DNA from: Euborellia annulipes
Taxonomy: Eukaryota > Arthropoda > Insecta > Dermaptera > Anisolabididae
Assembly (NCBI GenBank): GCA_023213315.1
Contig: JAKCPI010000438.1
Coordinates: 1-64,000, forward strand
Length of the DNA: 64,000 bases
Direction of reading: 5' to 3'
Below, piece after piece: positions 59,901-64,000 of this stretch. A program made the position numbers and the translations under genes. The notes beneath the pieces are model-generated. The model was not told the origin of the DNA and did not search any database. It worked only from the letters and a program-made list of their open reading frames with translations. Positions within the stretch are counted from its first letter, which is position 1, and every line of letters starts with the position of its first letter.

Positions 59901-60877
59901 AAAAATTGAATATTTTTTTTTAAATTTCAGTATTAATGAGAAGATTAGGTGATAATGAAAAGCCTTTGTTATTAGCATTAAGATGGAGTCAAGAGACTGA
60001 TTTCGTTCGCAAATTTCTTCTACAAGAAAATGAAAGTGGAGACATTTTGGTAAGAGATGAAATTTTTATTTGTTTTTAAATAAGCCTATCTCGATTTTTT
60101 CCGTATATTCTAAAAATGTGGGATTATCTCAAATCATATTCAGCTTTGAAATTTGTAATTTTTTTGTTGTATTATGATTTTAAAAAGTTCTTTCACGTCC
60201 TTTCGAAAATTGAATAGTTTTTAAGATAATCTTCTTAATTCCTTCAGATTTTTTATATCTATCACCCCGAAAAACTTATAATCAAGAAACATGTTAGTAA
60301 TTTTAAACTGGTAACCGTTGGCCCTAGTTGAAACATTATTAGGAGAATTAAATTCAAGTATGATACACAAGGTTTTTTGTTTCAATGATTTATTTATTTA
60401 ACATTAACACTTTATACGCATTTCGACACAAGTGTCGAAATAAAGTTATATATTTATACGCATTTCGACACAAGTGTCGAAATAAAGTTATATATTTATA
60501 CGCATTTCGACACAAGTGTCGAAATAAAGTGTTAATGTTAAATAAATAAATCATTGAAACAAAAAACCTTGTGTATCATATTTGAATTTAATTCTCTTAT
60601 TAAAATATGTTAGTAAATAGATTCGCTGTCTAGCATTAGTTGGTGAATATCGCCCGCTTTGGGAATTATGATTACTATAATAAATAGATTGAGATAATCG
60701 TTTAAATTTTTTTTATTTCAGTGGGAAGCATTTACACTCCCGGAGCTGACGAATTTCTTAAAAATTTTGGACCGTGAAGAAGAAGAGTATATTAAAATGA
60801 TACAACAAAAATATCAGATCTTTGAAGAAAAATTACAAGAAGCAATAAAAAAATATGACAAAAAATTAAATAAATAA
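50959..60877 (+). CDS. Rassf: RASSF family protein (RA + SARAH domains), 7 exons, 5' end uncertain
   Basis: Exons are 50959-51151, 55458-55585, 55776-55859, 58476-58618, 59749-59864, 59931-60049 and 60722-60877; phases close to 312 residues. Residues about 138-260 form a Ras-association domain (IRIFLNLKRP, then SPRKFALYERY, RRLGDNEKPLLLALRW and FLLQENESGDIL). Residues 262-306 form a SARAH helix (WEAFTLPELTNFLKILDREE..). The RA/SARAH sequence is closest to the RASSF1/3/5 type by eye. Such proteins bind Ras-like GTPases through RA and Hippo/MST kinases through SARAH; in flies RASSF restrains Hippo. The N-terminal 135 residues are polar, with no zinc-finger C1 or LIM domain. A good acceptor (TTTTAG, ending 50954) precedes the first ATG, so the first listed exon may be internal or preceded by a UTR exon. 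Intron 1 (4.3 kb) and intron 3 (2.6 kb) carry family A, hAT and LINE fragments. Confidence 0.88.
52020..52815 (+). repeat. Family A repeat, copy 6
   Basis: Nearly full length: AATGTCAAAAATTCGATGTC to AAGGTGCTATGGGAAAA. It gives the best view of family order: GTCCGTCT-rich block, AAGCTTTTGAACAAAATCGG, CATTTTGCCCT, TTGCCATAGTAACAGAATAT, TTCCATAGAGCCAATGTTAA. In RASSF intron 1. Confidence 0.75.
53300..53780 (+). repeat. Family A repeat, copy 7 (3' truncated)
   Basis: Starts with the family terminus TTTTACTTTCTCTTACCTAT and TATAGAGAAAGTATTGG, and is cut after GGTTGCCATGGTAACAAAAT. In RASSF intron 1. Confidence 0.7.
54526..54760. other. Unclassified G/T-rich block in RASSF intron 1
   Basis: About 235 bp of balanced composition (GGTGTTGGAGGCAACAACAT..., TTCGAAGCCCACTACCTGTG) amid AT-rich DNA. 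Without open frame or inverted ends. Origin unknown. Confidence 0.3.
54880..55136. mobile_element. hAT-type MITE, 257 bp (relative of 21297)
   Basis: Termini CAAGAGCGAATCCAGAGG / TTGTATCCATCCTTG; flanks GTTGTAGA / GTTGAAGG match 6 of 8. Same interior as 21297-21548 in opposite orientation. Confidence 0.7.
56155..56500 (+). mobile_element. CR1/jockey-like LINE, 3' end with poly(A)-like tail
   Basis: The last ORF segment ends DWNKLPASIFPKTYNLQTFK, then SNINRHLLSSRS and stop (56391-56393), typical of CR1/jockey-group ORF2 C-termini. The 3' UTR ends GGTCTTCGGACCTTATGCAC and a run of A. At least one frameshift lies upstream of the DWN motif. 5' truncated. In RASSF intron 3. Confidence 0.75.
56500..58470. 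other. RASSF intron 3, unclassified part
   Basis: Mixed-composition DNA after the LINE fragment. Only a short (CT)n at 57407-57420 and AT-rich stretches are visible; no conserved exon seen. Confidence 0.4.
58825..58954. repeat. Locus I: truncated hammerhead-like pair
   Basis: Arms ATATCAGCC..GAGGT..CAATAAAACTCCCAG and their reverse complement to 58954. The right core (58879-58913) reads CTGTAGA, T, GGCC..GGCC, GAAACGTC; the left copy is cut to GAAAAGTC. In RASSF intron 4. Confidence 0.65.
59089..59560. repeat. Locus J: palindrome with flanks plus a second partial hammerhead-like copy
   Basis: The palindrome 59089-59429 contains cores at 59212-59247 (-) and 59272-59307 (+): CTGATGA, T, GGC..GCC, GAAACGTT, with stem I AAGAA/TTCTT. 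Its outer arms include GGCTATTTGAGTTTAATAGA and the reverse complement. At 59430 a second copy starts at the CATCATCAG of a minus core and runs to a complete plus core at 59464-59499. This repeats the architecture of locus A. Confidence 0.85.
60351..60600. repeat. Locus K: inverted arms around three copies of a TTTCGACAC palindrome
   Basis: Inverted arms (GATACACAAGGTTTTTTGTT.. and reverse) enclose three tandem copies of CGCATTTCGACACAAGTGTCGAAATAAAG-type units, about 51 bp apart. The palindrome GACAC/GTGTC followed by GAAATAAAG looks like a stem II plus GAAA, but no CTGANGA is present. In RASSF intron 6. Confidence 0.6.
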
Positions 60878-61282
60878 TAATAATAATAACAATGCCGATA
60901 TGTTTTTTTTTTTTTATAAAGAAGATGAAAAGTTGAATTCCCTTCCGTCTTCATTAATCCTTTTATAAATAAATATTGAATGGGACAAACCGAATAAAAT
61001 GATTTTGATGGATAGTTGCCAAACTTGAATAAAAGAACAAAAAAATTTTGTATCTGAAATTTGATAAATGGAATTTTTGCATTTTTCCCTAAGAAACATA
61101 ATCTTAAAATTGGCTGTTAAAGAAGGAAGGGAAATTACAACGACGAACCTGGGTGGGGTATTTTTTCCAATCTTATTTTGTTTTCTGGGCGTATTGTTTT
61201 TAATTAATAAATTTATATATGTGTTATCAGGCATAGCCTGAATAAAATATCAATAAAAATTGAAATTGAAACTAATGGTTAA

Positions 61283-61570
61283 ATACAAAAGGAAGGGAGC
61301 AGGAGCAGCCAAAAAATTAAAACCTCCGATTTTCATCAACTATCGAGACGTTTCTGGAAAACTATTCTCCTATCATCAGTCTTTCAAATTGTATATGTCC
61401 CGGAGTTGTCATATGGGCACAATACATTTATTATGTATTAAATGTATGGGTGAGTTATTAACTTATACAGTGAGAATGATGATGGGAGAATAAAGTTTTC
61501 CCGAAACGTCTGGGTAATTGAAAATCGGGGGCTTTATTTTTTGGCTACTACTGCTCCCTTCCTTTGTATA
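61283..61570. repeat. Locus L: head-to-head hammerhead-like pair
   Basis: Arms AAAGGAAGGGAGCAGGAGCA / reverse complement at about 61550-61566. Cores are 61347-61379 (-, CTGATGA ... GAAACGTC) and 61476-61510 (+, ATGATGA, T, GGGA..TCCC, GAAACGTC). Downstream of RASSF. Open frames here are chance. Confidence 0.75.
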
Positions 61571-62280
61571 AATCAACAGCCAAGTGCTTCATTGTTTGGC
61601 TAATAATTAAATTCTGAAGTAATTCACAAATTTTTCATAATCCGGGATTTAACCCTCATGGGTTCGTGCCCTGGGAAATTACTTGTGGCTAAGCCTAAAG
61701 ATATACAAAATGGTAGATGAACACTTTCATTCACAAAAGGAGACGGGTAATTTAGTATATTTTTTTTAGAAAAGGATAATTAAACAGTACAATAGTGCCT
61801 TGATTAAAAGACGATCTTATTTTCAATTAGCCCTACATCGGATGGGAAATAGGCGGTAATTCTGGGATACTATATTTTGTTAGGGATTCTATTTCCATAA
61901 AATTTTGGATGTTAAACAATGAAATTTTTGTATAAATAAGACAAAACATATATTATTGTTATTGATGTTATTATTATATTACCTTGTGATTTGTATTTTT
62001 TTGAAATATATTCTATAAATATCAATATATAATGCATAGCAAAAATGTGTATTTTTTCACTTTAGTTATAAAATATATTTATTTAAATAGTCTGTTTCAA
62101 AATAGGATAAATTTCGAATTTTTGAGAGGCTAATTTTCTTTTTTTTTTTTTAATATTGCCACTATAGATACATAGTCGTATAGTACGTGCCGGGGCGCCT
62201 TGTCTACAAGAAAATAAATTTTAAAAAATCAGAGCCCTTGGGGAGGGCAAATGCCCCTCCCTCCAAATGACGCCTCTGGA

Positions 62281-62505
62281 ATCGAGGTTGCCAAAGTGGC
62301 AATGCGTTAAATGTACAAGATATGGAAAGATAGGAACATCTCAACAACTACCAAGAAGAAGCTGATAGAGACATTAATAATCCCGATCAGTACATATGAT
62401 GCGGAGACTTGAACAATCCTTCAAAAAGATCGGAAATTTATCGAGGCCTTCGAAATATGGTGCTGGCGGAGAATGCTCCTGATACCTTAGAAGGCATATA
62501 GATTA
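62281..62505 (+). mobile_element. RTE-like LINE, 3' fragment of the reverse transcriptase ORF (broken)
   Basis: The translation has two internal stops and reads VAKVAMR, KIWKDRNISTTTKKKLIET, then DRKFIEAFEIWCWRRMLLIP. This is the conserved C-terminal block of RTE-clade retrotransposon polymerases (WKDRNIS...FEMWCWRRM). No 5' part is present and it cannot be functional. Confidence 0.75.
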
Positions 62506-62532
62506 ACAACTCCACTCAGTCGTATGTAACTC

Positions 62533-62563
62533 CTGATAATGGGTTAATAGCCCGAAATATATC
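62533..62563 (+). ncRNA. Solo hammerhead-like motif next to an RTE fragment
   Basis: CTGATAA (62533), T, stem II GGG/CCC with loop TTAATAG, then GAAATATATC. No inverted partner is visible. It begins about 40 bp after the reverse-transcriptase fragment. Confidence 0.45.
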
Positions 62564-62639
62564 GAATTTTTCTTTCATTTATAACCCAGTATTAAATAAT
62601 TTCATTTATAAATATTTCACGTAAAATCTTCACTACTTT

Positions 62640-64000
62640 CCCCCCCAAACTTCAACTCTATCTTAAAACAACTCGATGTGACTGCTAGATCGTCGTCCCA
62701 GGTGTATGATCGCATTCTTCGTTATTTTAGTCTTATCATGAGGCTTAGAAAAATTAATAGTTGAAGACAAAGTCGAAGTAAAACGGCCAAGAGGTAGATG
62801 AGTTGTCCAGGTCAAATATCTGACCGGCAGCCCACTTAGAGAAACGGCAAATTCATCCCTAGACTGTGTAGTTTGAAAACAAACAGTCAAACGTGCCATT
62901 TTTTTGACCACGAAGTCTCAAATATGAGACCATGAACAAGAAGAAGACTGCTGAAATTTAACTAAGCAATGAGGAGCATGACTAATGAACAATCTCCGCA
63001 AGCAACTGGTTTTACCTCAACAATTAGCCGCCTTAATGAAAACCTAAGCAAAGAAATTAGGAAAACTAGAAATCAATGAACGGTCGGGCTAGTTATATTT
63101 AAAAAATAATTCTAAATTTATAAGCACTCGAACCAGGTTTCCCGCTTTCGCTTTATCCTAGGTCCAGGCAGCGGCGTAACTAGCCTTTGAGGGCGGAGGG
63201 GGCGAAGCTCAACTAGGGCGCCATTTTTCAAGTTGTAATATAATTTTAAAGAAATCTATCAATTTTTTGGACAATCTATTGAAAGAATATGATAAAATCA
63301 CCGTCCATGGGCTATATTTTAGATTCCCTAGGGCGCCTATGTCGGTTCGAGGGGCGCCTAAGGCTTGAAGCGCCTGGGGCGGAGGGGGCAAGCGCCCCCC
63401 TTCGCCCCCACCTAGTTACGCTACTGGGTCCAGGCCCAATTCATCAACTCATTTAGTGAGTGAATTTTTTTTTATTAAAACTTATTAAAAGAATAAATAA
63501 TCAAAAAACAAACGTTTATTACAACACATTATTCTATATTATGTATATAAAATATAATTGGAAGTCATTTATGTATAGATTAATAAAAATATATTTAATT
63601 TATAATTTAATTAAATTGAAGAAGAAAATGGCTTCTGAGAAGCATCGGTAATTCAAAGAGATATTTTATCATTATTTAAATAGAAATAATAAATTTAAAT
63701 AGAAAACAATACCTTAATAATGATGATGATATAGAGATGTTAATTATCCCCGACGACAGGTTTAGATAGAAAACTGACTGAATTTGATATAGAACAAATA
63801 TAAACACAACACAAACACTGAAACACATACATAAAGAGTTAATCACATACTAATTAGAGGACGAAGGCGGGCAACAATCACTAGCGACAGTAGAGACATA
63901 TAGTAGCAATTCTGGGAACTAGCTCACCTCTCAATTTGAATAACAAAATTGGAAAATTAATAAATTTTAAGATTTATACCTTGAATATTAAATTATTTAT
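62640..64000. other. 3' edge of window
   Basis: Apart from the hAT MITE at 63169-63426 I see no gene. ATGGCTTCTGAGAAGCATCG followed by GTAATT at 63629 could be a tiny first exon but has no support. Confidence 0.35.
63169..63426. mobile_element. hAT-type MITE, 258 bp, TSD GGTCCAGG
   Basis: Termini CAGCGGCGTAACTAGCC / ACCTAGTTACGCTACTG; GGTCCAGG exact at 63161-63168 and 63427-63434. Confidence 0.85.

Noticed and set aside
60416..60540. CRISPR-like array (three equal repeats)
   Set aside because: Repeats abut with no unique spacers and sit in a foldback of a eukaryotic intron.
63629..63648. Tiny first coding exon ATGGCTTCTGAGAAGCATCG before a GT
   Set aside because: Six codons and a weak donor with no downstream exon in the window; cannot be supported.

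Overview
This is a eukaryotic nuclear window: very AT-rich DNA with spliced genes, GT-AG introns, and a dense load of small transposable elements. Gene content points to an arthropod, perhaps an insect: a delta-9 acyl-CoA desaturase, a one-domain trypsin-like protease, a pathetic-like SLC36 transporter, a complex I NDUFC2 subunit ending in PIR, and a single RASSF. I cannot resolve order or species from sequence alone. There are no operons, ribosome binding sites, CRISPR arrays or bacterial features.

Six genes can be assembled exon by exon with consistent phases. (1) Desaturase, + strand, 1667-6610, 5 coding exons. (2) Trypsin-like protease, + strand, 9164-14720, 6 exons. (3) A TGN38/TGOLN2-like trans-Golgi membrane protein, - strand, 17240-14799, 4 exons, converging on the protease with about 80 bp between the stop codons and carrying an apparent 1-nt frameshift. 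(4) SLC36-type amino-acid transporter, + strand, 26806-36559, 6 exons. (5) NDUFC2, - strand, 45091-42576, 3 exons. (6) RASSF with RA and SARAH domains, + strand, 50959-60877, 7 exons, possibly with further exons upstream. The six genes are functionally unrelated.

Nearly all remaining sequence that I can classify is repeat. At least thirteen short non-autonomous elements have terminal inverted repeats and 8-bp target duplications (hAT type). Others are Tc1/mariner-like MITEs with TA flanks, foldback elements, tRNA-headed SINE fragments, 3' ends of a CR1/jockey-like LINE, an RTE-like fragment, and about eight copies of an unclassified family of up to ~1 kb (called family A here).

The most striking signal is a set of about a dozen loci carrying a hammerhead-ribozyme-like motif: CTGANGA, one extra base, a stem II hairpin, then GAAACGTY. 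The loci are otherwise unrelated in sequence. In most of them the motif occurs twice, as an inverted pair with the GAAAC ends facing outward. Stem I and stem II complementarity is kept while the sequence changes between loci, and an AATAAA-like hexamer follows many copies. Two loci (9479-10838 and 59089-59560) share the same complex architecture: a palindrome that extends into flanking DNA, followed directly by a second element copy cut at ribozyme stem II. No autonomous Penelope-like reverse transcriptase is visible here.
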